This document shows, piece by piece, positions 1 to 8,330 of a DNA stretch of 40,054 nt. How positions within the stretch are numbered: position 1 is the stretch's first letter; each line of letters starts with the position of its first letter. The notes under the pieces are model-generated. The model ran no database searches. It had not been told where the DNA came from and saw only the letters and a program-made list of their open reading frames with translations. The DNA comes from Bacteroidota bacterium (lineage in GTDB: Bacteria; Bacteroidota; Bacteroidia; Chitinophagales; Saprospiraceae), in assembly GCA_019136675.1 (NCBI GenBank), contig JAGVTV010000051.1, positions 1 to 40,054 of the forward strand, read 5' to 3'. A program made the translations under genes and the position numbers.

Positions 1-461
1 TCGCCTGAGACCTGTTCGGCACTGATATCCTTGACTTTTCTGGCGGGTACGCCGGCGTAGATACATCCTGCCTCGACGTGGGTATTTTGCGTCACCACAG
101 CACCGGCAGCTATGATAGTATTGGATTCCACAATGCAGTTGTCCATTACGATTGCACCCATGCCAATAAGAACATTATCCCTGAGGGTACAGCCATGCAC
201 GATGGCGTTGTGTCCGATGGAGACATTGTTACCGATATGGGTTGGGTGTTTCTGGTAGGTGCAGTGGATAACGGCACCGTCCTGCACATTGACTCTGTTG
301 CCCATCCGGATGTAATGCACATCTCCTCTGATGACAGCGTTAAACCAGACGCTGCATTGGTCACCCATGACCACATCACCTGTGATGGTGGCATTTTCTG
401 CGAGGTAACAGTCGTTTCCGAACTCTGGGAGGATACCATTTACTGCCTTGATAAGTGCCAT
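1..461 (-). CDS. Gamma carbonic anhydrase-like hexapeptide-repeat protein (3' end outside window)
   Basis: Reading the minus strand from the ATG at 461 gives about 153 residues of left-handed beta-helix repeats of the gamma carbonic anhydrase/YrdA family, running off the window at coordinate 1. The three family zinc-ligand histidines are visible at about H66 (AVIHC), H84 (SIGH) and H89 (IVHG), with the typical H-x4-H spacing in the last pair. The ending VPARKVKDIS is usual near the C-terminus of this family, so only a few tens of residues are probably missing. The start lies 7 nt after the stop of the GH3 fusion gene, so the two are probably co-transcribed. Family members are cytoplasmic trimers. 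Many have no proven carbonic anhydrase activity, so the enzyme activity is not certain. A plus-strand ORF over the same bases is a shadow. Confidence 0.9.
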   Translation of the reverse strand, partial: MALIKAVNGILPEFGNDCYLAENATITGDVVMGDQCSVWFNAVIRGDVHYIRMGNRVNVQDGAVIHCTYQKHPTHIGNNVSIGHNAIVHGCTLRDNVLIGMGAIVMDNCIVESNTIIAAGAVVTQNTHVEAGCIYAGVPARKVKDISAEQVSG

Positions 462-468
462 GATGAGA

Positions 469-3400
469 TTATTTTTGGTTTGGTTGTACCGGTTTAGCTC
501 CTGCCATGATGCAGTTGATGATATGGTCACCTATCGCAGGTCTGAGGTTGAGTGTACCAAGCATTGTGTTGTTTCGGGTGGGGTAGACCCTGTTAGACAA
601 AAATATATATACAAGATTGTATTTGGGGTCCACCCAGGCATAGGTTCCTGTATATCCGGAATGGCCAAATGACAATGGTGAGCTTAGTGCAGGAGCATTT
701 TTTATATCTGGATTAAAATCTTTTTTATCAAACCCAATGCCCCTCCGGTTTTTTTGATCGGCAAACTGATAGGCAGTACACATGGCCACAACCGACGAAT
801 CAATAAATCTCTTACCCCCGTAATATCCGTTCTGGAGGTACATCTGCATGAGCTTGGCAAGGTCTCCGGCACTGCCAAAAAGCCCTGCGTGCCCGGAAAT
901 GCCGTCCATCATGGCTGCACCTTCATCATGTACAAATCCATGTATAAGTACCTTCCTGAAAAGGCTGTCATATTCCGTGGGTACTATACGTTCGCCGGGA
1001 AACTTACCATCCGGGCGAAATCGAAGTGAAAATGCCCCGAGCCCTGAGTACGTTTGCTGAAGGTAACTTTCAAATGATAGTCCGGTGAGACGTTCCGTTA
1101 TTTCAGGATAAAGGTAATAGTGAAGGTCGCTATACAGATATCCCTGACCCGGATAAACCGGAGATAAAGCGATCTGGCGTATAATTTCCTTTCTGTAATT
1201 TTTATGGAGGAAAAGACTATCGTGTATTTTGACAGAAAATTCTTCTGTCTGCCTTTCTGAAAATATTCCTTCCTTCCAGACCCTTTGGCCCTTGGCAAGT
1301 AATTTCTCCCAAAGAGCAGGTTTTGCTGTCACTGTCTCCGAATAGTTAATGGTTTTTTTGGCTTTTTTGCCAAATAAACGACACAGGAAAAATGGCTTTT
1401 TTATTGTAACCAGATATTCGGATTCCAGTTCCGGGTGGAGTTCAAGTGCTTTTTTCATTGTGGCCACAGTGTCAACACAATTTTTCCAAAAAGGTATCCA
1501 TTCCTTCAATCCAGCCCTGTGTGTCAGCAGGTCCCTCATCCGGAGGCTGTCTTTATTGGTGTGGGTAAAAGTGGGGTAATAGGTGCCTAATTTTTCGTCA
1601 AGCGAAAATTTTTTATCTGACATCAGCCGCATGACAGCCAGTGCGGAGGTGCTGATTTTTGTGACAGAGGCCAGGTCATAAATGTCTCCCTGCAGGTTCT
1701 TACCAAAAGGAATGCTGACTTTTTTGGTGGTTTTTTGCGGCACATTGGCATTCACAAGCGGATTGTCCATGGCATCGTCAATATACCTGTGTGTTGCAGT
1801 ACTCCAGTCTATTTCGGTTTGTTTTGCATTTTCGGCATCCCGGTACGTATGGTAGCCATAAGCTTTGGAAAATATGACCATTCCGTCTTTGGCTACCAGT
1901 ATCTCACCGCCAGGAAAAGCTTTTTTGTTGATTCCGAGTCGCATGAGGGAATCAATACCTCCGGCCAGCGTGGTTCTTGATATGTTAACAAGTTCCGGCA
2001 CACCGTAACTTAACCGGCCAAGGGGCTGCCAGGTATTACCCATATTAAAGGGAAAATTTTCATTGACAGCAACCGGAAGCCTGCCAGCCGGACTCATTGC
2101 CCCGAAGATGACCTGGGCGGCGGTTGATTCGGTGTACCTGGTTTGCTGATAACCCATCAGCAGTGTCTTGCAGGCTGACAACTCTGGCACTTTACCCAGA
2201 ATAAAAGGATTGCCCAGGATCGTAATCACTGCTTTGGGATTTGCCGCAAGGCGAGACATTACCTTTTTGTTGGCATCCCTCAAGCCATAATTTTTACTGG
2301 CCCGGATATCAGATAAATGGAATGTGCACAAAATAAGGTCGTAGTTTTCGGCCTGAGCCAATACCTTGTCCACAAGGGTATCATGTGTTGTTTTATCGAT
2401 TTTCAACTGAGTGACAGGCACATAGTTAGACACGATGCGATAAAATTCGTCCGCGTCAGACTCTGCATCTACGGACAGCAGAGCGATCCGCTGAGTGAGG
2501 TCCCTGACAGGAAGAAGGCCACCCTCATTTTTTAGGCAGGTAAAACTCAGCCCGGCCATCTTATGGTTAAGAACATCGGCCTCAATGGTGTTCAGGCTAT
2601 CGCTGAGGGTAACGATATTTATGGGAGTGTAATTGTCAAGGCCAACATAAGACTTGGCCATAAGTATTTTTTTAACTTTAAAATCAAGGGCCTGCATGGG
2701 AATCCTGCCTTTTTTTACAGCCTCTCTGATGGCACTCACGGCAAGTCCCACATCCATAAAGGTTTCAAGCAGGTCATTGCCTGCCAGCAGTGCCCTGACC
2801 ATGGCCTCGCCCTTTGGAAAATTTTTTACAGCACCCTGCATTTCCATGGCATCGGTAAAGGTTAGGCCACGGAAACCCATCTCCTCCCGCAGCAGTTTGA
2901 AGATGATGCTTTGCGAAAAGGTGGATGCCAGACCCGGTGAAGGTTCCAGGGCAGGGATATTGAGGTGTGCCGTCATTACTCCTGAAAGGCCCTCAGAGAT
3001 CAATGCTCTGAACGGATGGAGCTCGGTGTTCAATAGCCTCTCCCTGTTGTGGCTGATCAGGGGCAGGTCGTAATGGGAATCTGTGTCTGTATCACCGTGG
3101 CCCGGAAAATGCTTGGCAGTACAGAGGATCCTCTGGCTCTGCATTCCTTTCATATAGGCAAGTCCTGCAGCTGTGACCTTGTCCTTATCTGAGCCAAAAG
3201 ACCTGAAATTGATCACGGGGTTGTTAGGGTTGTTATTTATGTCCACTACCGGGGCATAGTTGATGTGTACACCCATGTTTTTGCATTGCCTGGCTACGAC
3301 CCGGCCCATAGCCTCGATGAGGTCGTTTTGTCCCTGCATGGCTCCCAGTGTAACAGCATACGGAAACCTGTCCGCACTGTCCAGCCTCATACCGACGCCC

Positions 3401-3741
3401 CATTCAAAATCCTGGCCGATCAGCAGGGGCACTCTTGAAAGGGATTGCAATTCATTGGTAATTTTTGCCTGGGTGGCAGGGCCTGATGCAAAAAACACAA
3501 TGCCTCCTATCTTGTACTCATTGACCCATTTCCTGAGAGAGTCGACAGGATGCGGCTTACCTGAATAGTTGCCCCTTGGCATCAGCAGTTGGCCTATCTT
3601 TTCGTCAAGGGTCAGGGTCGAAAATACAGAATCCACCCATTTCTTGTTATGATCAGACAGGAACTCAGGTTGTCGGGTCTGACCATTGGCTGCAGCCAAA
3701 ACTTTTATTAAAAAAAGAAAAATAAAAAAACGCTGAAACAT
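469..3741 (-). CDS. GH3 beta-N-acetylhexosaminidase fused to a beta-lactamase-like serine hydrolase
   Basis: This is a 1090-residue exported protein. It has a Sec signal peptide (residues 1-20, ending AAANGQ) and a GH3 N-terminal TIM barrel (about 30-375) with the NagZ-type loop KHFPGHG (210-216). The Asp-His dyad is D221/H223 and the likely nucleophile is D297 (TFTDAMEM). A GH3 C-terminal-like domain follows (about 400-590), then a beta-lactamase/PBP-like serine hydrolase domain (about 600-1080). The hydrolase motifs are SVTK (692-695), YSD (870-872) and HSGYTGT (1027-1033). A charged insert of about 80-100 residues sits between the first two of these. The domain order is known in Bacteroidota. 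The likely substrate is peptidoglycan or muropeptides in the periplasm: the first domain would cut N-acetylhexosamine, the second peptide or ester bonds. The gene lies between the SDR gene (15 nt upstream) and the carbonic anhydrase-like gene (7 nt downstream). Confidence 0.92.
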   Translation of the reverse strand: MFQRFFIFLFLIKVLAAANGQTRQPEFLSDHNKKWVDSVFSTLTLDEKIGQLLMPRGNYSGKPHPVDSLRKWVNEYKIGGIVFFASGPATQAKITNELQSLSRVPLLIGQDFEWGVGMRLDSADRFPYAVTLGAMQGQNDLIEAMGRVVARQCKNMGVHINYAPVVDINNNPNNPVINFRSFGSDKDKVTAAGLAYMKGMQSQRILCTAKHFPGHGDTDTDSHYDLPLISHNRERLLNTELHPFRALISEGLSGVMTAHLNIPALEPSPGLASTFSQSIIFKLLREEMGFRGLTFTDAMEMQGAVKNFPKGEAMVRALLAGNDLLETFMDVGLAVSAIREAVKKGRIPMQALDFKVKKILMAKSYVGLDNYTPINIVTLSDSLNTIEADVLNHKMAGLSFTCLKNEGGLLPVRDLTQRIALLSVDAESDADEFYRIVSNYVPVTQLKIDKTTHDTLVDKVLAQAENYDLILCTFHLSDIRASKNYGLRDANKKVMSRLAANPKAVITILGNPFILGKVPELSACKTLLMGYQQTRYTESTAAQVIFGAMSPAGRLPVAVNENFPFNMGNTWQPLGRLSYGVPELVNISRTTLAGGIDSLMRLGINKKAFPGGEILVAKDGMVIFSKAYGYHTYRDAENAKQTEIDWSTATHRYIDDAMDNPLVNANVPQKTTKKVSIPFGKNLQGDIYDLASVTKISTSALAVMRLMSDKKFSLDEKLGTYYPTFTHTNKDSLRMRDLLTHRAGLKEWIPFWKNCVDTVATMKKALELHPELESEYLVTIKKPFFLCRLFGKKAKKTINYSETVTAKPALWEKLLAKGQRVWKEGIFSERQTEEFSVKIHDSLFLHKNYRKEIIRQIALSPVYPGQGYLYSDLHYYLYPEITERLTGLSFESYLQQTYSGLGAFSLRFRPDGKFPGERIVPTEYDSLFRKVLIHGFVHDEGAAMMDGISGHAGLFGSAGDLAKLMQMYLQNGYYGGKRFIDSSVVAMCTAYQFADQKNRRGIGFDKKDFNPDIKNAPALSSPLSFGHSGYTGTYAWVDPKYNLVYIFLSNRVYPTRNNTMLGTLNLRPAIGDHIINCIMAGAKPVQPNQK

Positions 3742-3756
3742 GTCCTGGAAGATGAT

Positions 3757-4527
3757 TTAGGAGATCATGTAACCTCCGTCTGCCGTAAACTCCATACCGG
3801 TACAATAAGAGGAAGCATCAGAGGCCAGAAATACGGCTAATCCAGCCATTTCTTCAGGCTGGGCCATACGTTGCAGGGGTATCTTGTCATTCCAGTGGTC
3901 GAGGATTTCCTTATTGGCCCAGAGTGCAGAGCTGAATTTTGTCTGTACCAGACCCGGACAAATGACATTTGATCTTACATGGTAGGCTCCCCATTCCTTA
4001 GCCTGGGATTTTGACAGCATGATGAGAGCGGCTTTATTTATACTGTAAATGCCCAGTCCGGGGCTGGGCTTAAACCCCTCTACCGAACTTATGTGAATCA
4101 CCGAACCCTTGCCCTGTGACCTCATATGAGGCAGGCAAAGATTGGATAGGGTAAAGGCTGACTTTACATTGACGTTCATCATCTTGTCAAACAGTTCTCC
4201 GGTCATTTCTTCAAGAGGACCGTAAGCGGGATTGATAGCGGCATTGTTGACCAGAATATCGATCCGGCCAAAATGAGAGACAGTCTTTTTTACCAGTTCA
4301 TGCAACTGGGCTTCATCTCCTGAATGGCATGCCACAGGTATGATTTCAAAACCCATCTTATGGAGCCGTTGTGATGTTTCGTCCACTCCTTCCTGCTTGC
4401 GGCTGGTAATAACGACTCTGGCCCCAAACTCTGCGAGCCCCTGAGCTATGGATTCGCCAATGCCCCTGCTGGCTCCTGTGACTATGGCCACCTTCCCGGC
4501 CAGATCAAACCTGTCCCTGATGGTCAT
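3757..4527 (-). CDS. Short-chain dehydrogenase/reductase (SDR)
   Basis: This is a classical SDR of 256 residues, starting MTIRDRFDLAG. The NAD(P)-binding motif TGASRGIG is at about residues 18-25, followed by NNAAIN (a variant of NNAG), the serine of HISS, and the YSINK (YxxxK) active site. The C-terminus (CTGMEFTADGGYMIS) is typical of the family. The open frame extends 52 codons further upstream, but that part overlaps the preceding gene and has no SDR-like sequence, so the ATG at 4527 is chosen. That ATG follows the upstream stop after a single base (TAG-T-ATG), so translational coupling is likely. The substrate is not evident. The closest general resemblance is to DHRS4-like and glucose/3-oxoacyl reductases. 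The family assignment is firm and the function open. Confidence 0.9.
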   Translation of the reverse strand: MTIRDRFDLAGKVAIVTGASRGIGESIAQGLAEFGARVVITSRKQEGVDETSQRLHKMGFEIIPVACHSGDEAQLHELVKKTVSHFGRIDILVNNAAINPAYGPLEEMTGELFDKMMNVNVKSAFTLSNLCLPHMRSQGKGSVIHISSVEGFKPSPGLGIYSINKAALIMLSKSQAKEWGAYHVRSNVICPGLVQTKFSSALWANKEILDHWNDKIPLQRMAQPEEMAGLAVFLASDASSYCTGMEFTADGGYMIS

Positions 4528-4528
4528 A

Positions 4529-5650
4529 CTACTTGACAAACCGGGCCGATAATACAGATCTGTTGCTTTTGTCCCGCACCTGCAGTATGTAAATGCCGGG
4601 CAGGAGCCGTGAAGTGTCAAATTCTTTGGTGTCCTCCCCACTCCATTGTGACGCGTCAAACAGCACGGAACTTCCGCGGGCATCTGTGACGGTGGTAAAG
4701 TACATTCCTTTCAGCATATCTCGTGCCGAGACGGTGAGTTTATCAGCAACAGGGTTTGGGTAGATGCTGACCGAGGGCCATGCTGTGGCCGCTGTTGCCG
4801 AAACATACGGATTAAGGTCAACAAATTCAACTCCCTGAAATTCATTTTTGACGGAGTAAGTAGAAGACACGATGACTTCTTTGCGTGTGTTGCTGTAAAA
4901 ATTGTATACGTATGAAGTGTCTTTTCCGAGGAAAGCTCCGAAGCCGCCCGGTATCTCGCCTCCCAAAAAGGCGGCAGGATCAATCCAGAGTCCCAGCACT
5001 TTGACCAGCAGTTTGGTTTCCGAGATGCTTTCTACTTTTTCTCTCAGCACAGCAAATTCCTTGCCTCCGAGTTTCAGTGTGCCGTATGCGTCCATCAGCC
5101 CCCTGTCTGAAGATATAAACTGGATCCTGATGCTGTCTGGCTTTATCGGCAAGCCGGCAAGTATCGTGTCAGGAATAATGGATGACGAAATGTCAAGTTT
5201 GAATTCGGAATCTGAACTTGTGGTCTGGATGAAAGCAAGAGGTGCCCTTCGCAAGACTGGCCTTTTTGTATATTTGACTACAAAGGGTCCCTGGAAAAAT
5301 GGATTTTCACCTCCCAGTCCAAGCCCTTCAATTTTAGTATCTGATGACTTGAGATATTGCTCCTGATCTTCTATTACGGACAAAAGGTTTGATTCCGGAA
5401 ACTGGGCAGCATCGTTGCCTGCAGACGGGGAGACAAAGATCTGACGCTGCTGGTTTCCTCCGGACAAGGTGGAAAAATCCCATACCTGAGGACCTCCGAC
5501 ATTGCCCATGAGCAGTGTGTCTTCAGGATTTGACCGGAAGGCTGTAAACAAGGTATCACCTATAGCCGGAAAAGTGCTTTTTGTGACAGTGATCTGGCCG
5601 TAGGCTGCCTGGGTCAGGGCCATGGCAAGAAAGAACAGGATTTGTTTCAT
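4529..5650 (-). CDS. Secreted protein with T9SS type A C-terminal sorting domain
   Basis: This 373-residue protein starts MKQILFFLAM and has a Sec signal peptide ending at AAYGQ. The last 80 or so residues (from about 294, beginning SVSIYPNPVADKLTVSA and ending in a Gly-Ile-Tyr-Ile-Leu-Gln-Val strand) are a type IX secretion C-terminal sorting domain. The protein should therefore cross the outer membrane and be anchored or released at the surface. The middle 270 residues are beta-rich and I do not recognise a family. A 24-codon upstream extension lacks signal peptide character and overlaps the preceding gene, so it was not used. Only 19 nt separate it from the beta-barrel gene upstream. Co-transcription suggests a shared envelope role, but nothing specific can be read. 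Confidence 0.88.
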   Translation of the reverse strand: MKQILFFLAMALTQAAYGQITVTKSTFPAIGDTLFTAFRSNPEDTLLMGNVGGPQVWDFSTLSGGNQQRQIFVSPSAGNDAAQFPESNLLSVIEDQEQYLKSSDTKIEGLGLGGENPFFQGPFVVKYTKRPVLRRAPLAFIQTTSSDSEFKLDISSSIIPDTILAGLPIKPDSIRIQFISSDRGLMDAYGTLKLGGKEFAVLREKVESISETKLLVKVLGLWIDPAAFLGGEIPGGFGAFLGKDTSYVYNFYSNTRKEVIVSSTYSVKNEFQGVEFVDLNPYVSATAATAWPSVSIYPNPVADKLTVSARDMLKGMYFTTVTDARGSSVLFDASQWSGEDTKEFDTSRLLPGIYILQVRDKSNRSVLSARFVK

Positions 5651-5669
5651 ATATTTAAGATTAAAAAGG

Positions 5670-6383
5670 TTAATCGATGTATTCCACTTTGCGAAGGAAC
5701 CGCACACCGGCCTTAAGCTCAATGGACAGGTTTCGGGATTGTCTGAGCGGAAGGTTTATGGTCTGCTGGGTCCATGGCTCAGTAATATTAAACAGAGGCG
5801 GTTGCATATACTGAAATGAAAGGTCGGGCTGTAAAGACATTTCCACAAATACATTGGTCAGCTCGGATAGGTAGGTCTCAAAGCCTCCCCCCAATGTAAC
5901 CCCGTAATTAAACTCCCTGACAAAATCGTTGACCGGATAAAAAAGGCTGCCAAAGGAGAGGTAATTGTCCAGGTTAGTCCCAACGGTGTATTCTCCCCTA
6001 ATGCCAAGTATAAAATAGGGGTCAAATTCCTTATCCAGGTCAAAGGGCTTTCTGGCTCCCAATTCAAGGACGAGGTTATGGTATTTAAAACCCTGAACAT
6101 CCGTAAAGGTATTGTTGAAACTTAAAAACCTGAACGAACTACCCCGGGTATGAAATCCCAACTGTGCGTACAGCGATCCTTTTTTTTCCTCATCATAGGA
6201 CTCTACAAACAGGTCACCGTTCAGGGAGAAAAGAGGGCTTGTATTGGACGAATTGGAAAAACTGCCGTCGCTCCAGCTCTGAAAATTCACACCTGGTCCT
6301 GCTTTAACACCAAACCACATACTTTGGCAGAAAGAGTCTGATATAAAAAACACGAGTAAACCTGCTATGATAATTCTGTGCAT
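5670..6383 (-). CDS. Outer-membrane beta-barrel protein (porin-like family)
   Basis: This 237-residue protein has a signal peptide (MHRIIIAGLLVFFISDSFCQ). It then shows alternating hydrophobic/polar strands with frequent Tyr/Phe-Gly pairs, such as FGVKAGPGVNF, FILGIRGEYTVG and YGVTLGGGFETYL, as in small Bacteroidota outer-membrane barrels of the PorT/OmpW-like size class. The predicted barrel would have about 8 strands. It ends in VRFLRKVEYID and not in an aromatic residue, so the last strand is not the canonical type. It is the first gene of the minus-strand group that continues through the T9SS-A, SDR, GH3 and carbonic anhydrase-like genes. A candidate promoter lies at 6414-6447. The specific function is unknown. 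Confidence 0.75.
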   Translation of the reverse strand: MHRIIIAGLLVFFISDSFCQSMWFGVKAGPGVNFQSWSDGSFSNSSNTSPLFSLNGDLFVESYDEEKKGSLYAQLGFHTRGSSFRFLSFNNTFTDVQGFKYHNLVLELGARKPFDLDKEFDPYFILGIRGEYTVGTNLDNYLSFGSLFYPVNDFVREFNYGVTLGGGFETYLSELTNVFVEMSLQPDLSFQYMQPPLFNITEPWTQQTINLPLRQSRNLSIELKAGVRFLRKVEYID

Positions 6384-6413
6384 ACTACCCTTGTTGACAT
6401 AATATTAGTAGCT

Positions 6414-6447
6414 CAAAGTTAATCATTTATCTCAAATGGATCTCAAA
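6414..6447 (-). promoter_or_regulatory. Candidate Bacteroidota promoter for the beta-barrel operon
   Basis: On the minus strand TAACTTTG (6421 to 6414) matches the phylum -7 element TAnnTTTG. A TTTG (6447 to 6444) lies 22 nt upstream as a possible -33 element, slightly wider than the usual spacing. The transcript would have a leader of about 25 nt before the ATG at 6383. This is pattern matching only. Confidence 0.5.
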
Positions 6448-6522
6448 CATTTTTTTAAACCTTTTATCCTCCATCTTGTTTGTTCCGAATCTGAATCATA
6501 AAAATTAGCATAGTTTTCCCGC

Positions 6523-7413
6523 ATGACGGTAGCCTATTCCATAAAAGATCTTGAAAACCTGTCCGGAATCAAGGCTCATACGCTACGAATATGGGAAAAA
6601 AGGTATGGTATCATAAAACCTGACCGCACAGAGTCCAATATCCGATACTATAAGGATGAAGATCTCCAAAAAATACTGAACATCAGTATTTTAAACCGTC
6701 ATGGAATCAAGATATCCAGAATCGCCTGTATGAGCGTGGAAGATATCAGAAGCAAGGTTGTGGAGTTTACCAATGTGGAGGACTCCCTGGTCGAACACCT
6801 GGATGCCATGATGTTGTCTGTGATAGAGCTCGACGAATCAAAACTCAATATACTCCTCGATCATCAGATCAATACCTTTGGTTTTGAAGTGACAGTTAAT
6901 AACGTTTTATACCCGCTGCTTGACAAGCTGAGTATGATGTGGCTTTCAGGCTCCGTTAAAGGTGTCCACGAAAATTTTTTACTGGGCATCATCAAACGAA
7001 AGATCATGGTGGAAATAGACCACCTTAGCAAAGGTGACACAGACCATGGGTTTAGGTGCCTTTTGTTCCTGCCCGAAAACGAGACTCATGAATTAAGCTT
7101 GCTATTTCTTAATTATCTGTTTGTCAAAAAGGGTGCCCGCGTCATCAATCTGGGATCAGGTTTGTCACTGATCGATGTCCTCGAAGGCAACCTCATTTTT
7201 AAGCCAACCTATATATGTACCCTGTTTAATGACAGCTTTACCGAAAAACCCCTGCAGCCCTATATAACAGAACTGGCAAAAAATGCAGAAGGCACCAGGA
7301 TCATCATCACCGGCTATCAGGTGTCTTTGCAAAACCTTAGCTTACCGGAAAATGTAATTGCCCTGGCAAGTTTTCCTGAGGTTAGTGAATTTATTTCCAA
7401 AGAGACACATTAA
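6523..7413 (+). CDS. MerR-family regulator with C-terminal B12-binding-like domain
   Basis: This 296-residue protein has a MerR winged-helix at residues 1-75 (YSIKDLENLSGIKAHTLRIW then EKRYG), as in the CarH/LitR group. A helical bundle (about 85-165) and a Rossmann-like cobalamin-binding-type domain (about 175-290) follow. Compared with the known CarH photoreceptor, Trp and Glu of the W-x9-E-H motif are present (W140, E150), but the final His is Asn (N151). The lower-ligand His appears to be kept (H189 in NETHELS), while the Gly of the E-x-H-x-x-G motif is Ser. It may therefore bind a cobalamin or another ligand differently, or may have lost light sensing. No carotenoid or photolyase gene, the usual CarH targets, lies in the window. 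It is divergent from the beta-barrel operon, with 139 nt between the two starts. Confidence 0.85.
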   Translation: MTVAYSIKDLENLSGIKAHTLRIWEKRYGIIKPDRTESNIRYYKDEDLQKILNISILNRHGIKISRIACMSVEDIRSKVVEFTNVEDSLVEHLDAMMLSVIELDESKLNILLDHQINTFGFEVTVNNVLYPLLDKLSMMWLSGSVKGVHENFLLGIIKRKIMVEIDHLSKGDTDHGFRCLLFLPENETHELSLLFLNYLFVKKGARVINLGSGLSLIDVLEGNLIFKPTYICTLFNDSFTEKPLQPYITELAKNAEGTRIIITGYQVSLQNLSLPENVIALASFPEVSEFISKETH

Positions 7414-7448
7414 CAAATAATTGTGAAATATTAAAGAATGTCGTAAAA

Positions 7449-7473
7449 CATAACACTGATTTGGGGCGTTATG
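7449..7473. repeat. Short inverted repeat upstream of the YceI gene
   Basis: CATAAC (7449-7454) and GTTATG (7468-7473) form a perfect 6-bp inverted repeat with a 13-nt spacer, in the 109-nt gap between the MerR-type gene and the YceI gene. No clear T-run follows directly, so an operator is as likely as a terminator. Arms this short can occur by chance. Confidence 0.3.
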
Positions 7474-7522
7474 AGGCTTTATTTGATTTTTTATTTCTTA
7501 ACTAATTTTAATTCAAAACAAA

Positions 7523-8203
7523 ATGACTGTTAAATTCAGATTTCTTTTTTTAATCGCAATGTCAGTTTTTGTAATTTCCTGTAAGGAAAAGCAAGCTGAA
7601 AACAACGCCGGAACAGTAGCAAGTGCTGAAGGTGCAAAGTACGTCGCAAGCCCTGAAATGACCAAGGTAATGTGGGAAGGCTCCAAGCCAACCGGAACAC
7701 ACAAAGGTACTATCGGAATCACTGGTGGAGAACTTTTTGTAAGTAATGGTGCAGTGACTTCAGGCAGCTTTACACTGGATATGAATTCCATCACCGTCAC
7801 AGACCTGGAAGGTGATGATAAGGCCAACCTCGAGGCTCACCTCAAAGGCACTGCAGAAAAAGGAGCTGATGACTTTTTTAATGTTACAAAATTCCCTACC
7901 GGTAAGTTTGAAATCACAGGTGTAGAGGCTTCTACGGTAGCCGGTGCAAACGCTAACATAAAAGGTAATCTAACCCTCAGGGATAAGACAAATGAAATTG
8001 CCTTCCCGGCCAATGTTACCATATCAGACTCAACCGTTACTGTAACCGCTTCAAAATTCAACATTGACAGAACAAAGTGGGGCGTTAACTACGGTTCAAA
8101 AAATATCTTTAAAGACCTCGGCGACAAGTTTATCAATGACGAAATAGCACTGGAACTTCAGTTTTCTGCCAAGGCAGCTCCCGCAGAAGCTCCTCAGCAG
8201 TAA
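7523..8203 (+). CDS. YceI-family lipoprotein
   Basis: This 226-residue protein has a lipoprotein signal (hydrophobic stretch, then lipobox VISC with the Cys at about residue 20). The mature part is a YceI-like lipocalin fold. Visible family features are the SKPTGTHKGTIGITGG strand turn, the FTLDMNSITVTDLEGDD segment, DFFNVTKFPTGKFEITGV, and the late FNIDRTKWGVNYGS motif. YceI proteins bind isoprenoid or other amphiphilic molecules in the periplasm, often in stress responses. Here it would be membrane-anchored. It is a single transcription unit with a strong terminator 22 nt downstream. Its position after the MerR regulator gives only weak support for a regulatory link. Confidence 0.92.
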   Translation: MTVKFRFLFLIAMSVFVISCKEKQAENNAGTVASAEGAKYVASPEMTKVMWEGSKPTGTHKGTIGITGGELFVSNGAVTSGSFTLDMNSITVTDLEGDDKANLEAHLKGTAEKGADDFFNVTKFPTGKFEITGVEASTVAGANANIKGNLTLRDKTNEIAFPANVTISDSTVTVTASKFNIDRTKWGVNYGSKNIFKDLGDKFINDEIALELQFSAKAAPAEAPQQ

Positions 8204-8225
8204 TCAGCCTGCATAAAAAAACCAT

Positions 8226-8264
8226 AAAAGCCTCTGGTCAGATAAACCAGGGGCTTTTGTTTTA
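8226..8264 (+). terminator. Rho-independent terminator after the YceI gene
   Basis: A 13-bp stem (8226-8238 with 8246-8258, one T-G wobble) closes a 7-nt loop. The descending arm ends in TTTT and is followed by GTTTTA. It is the strongest intrinsic terminator in the window. Confidence 0.92.
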
Positions 8265-8283
8265 TACGTGAGTAAAAACAGAC

Positions 8284-8323
8284 TTGAACGGAATTAAAGT
8301 CATAATTTTGCATAAATATGCAA
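8284..8323 (+). promoter_or_regulatory. Candidate promoter with overlapping palindrome, thioredoxin-like gene
   Basis: TAATTTTG (8303-8310) matches the -7 element. A TTG at 8284-8286 is a possible but close-set -33 element (16 nt). Overlapping the end of the -7 box is a palindrome with arms TTGCATA (8308-8314) and TATGCAA (8317-8323) around AA. The ATG is at 8331. Confidence 0.45.
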
Positions 8324-8330
8324 TCTGACA

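Noticed and set aside
78..497. Plus-strand 139-codon open frame
   Set aside because: It lies antisense to the gamma carbonic anhydrase-like gene, whose frame has clear family repeats and zinc ligands.
4528..4683. 52-codon N-terminal extension of the SDR
   Set aside because: It overlaps the end of the T9SS-A gene, has no SDR-like sequence, and MTIRDRFDLAGKVAIVTG is the normal SDR start.
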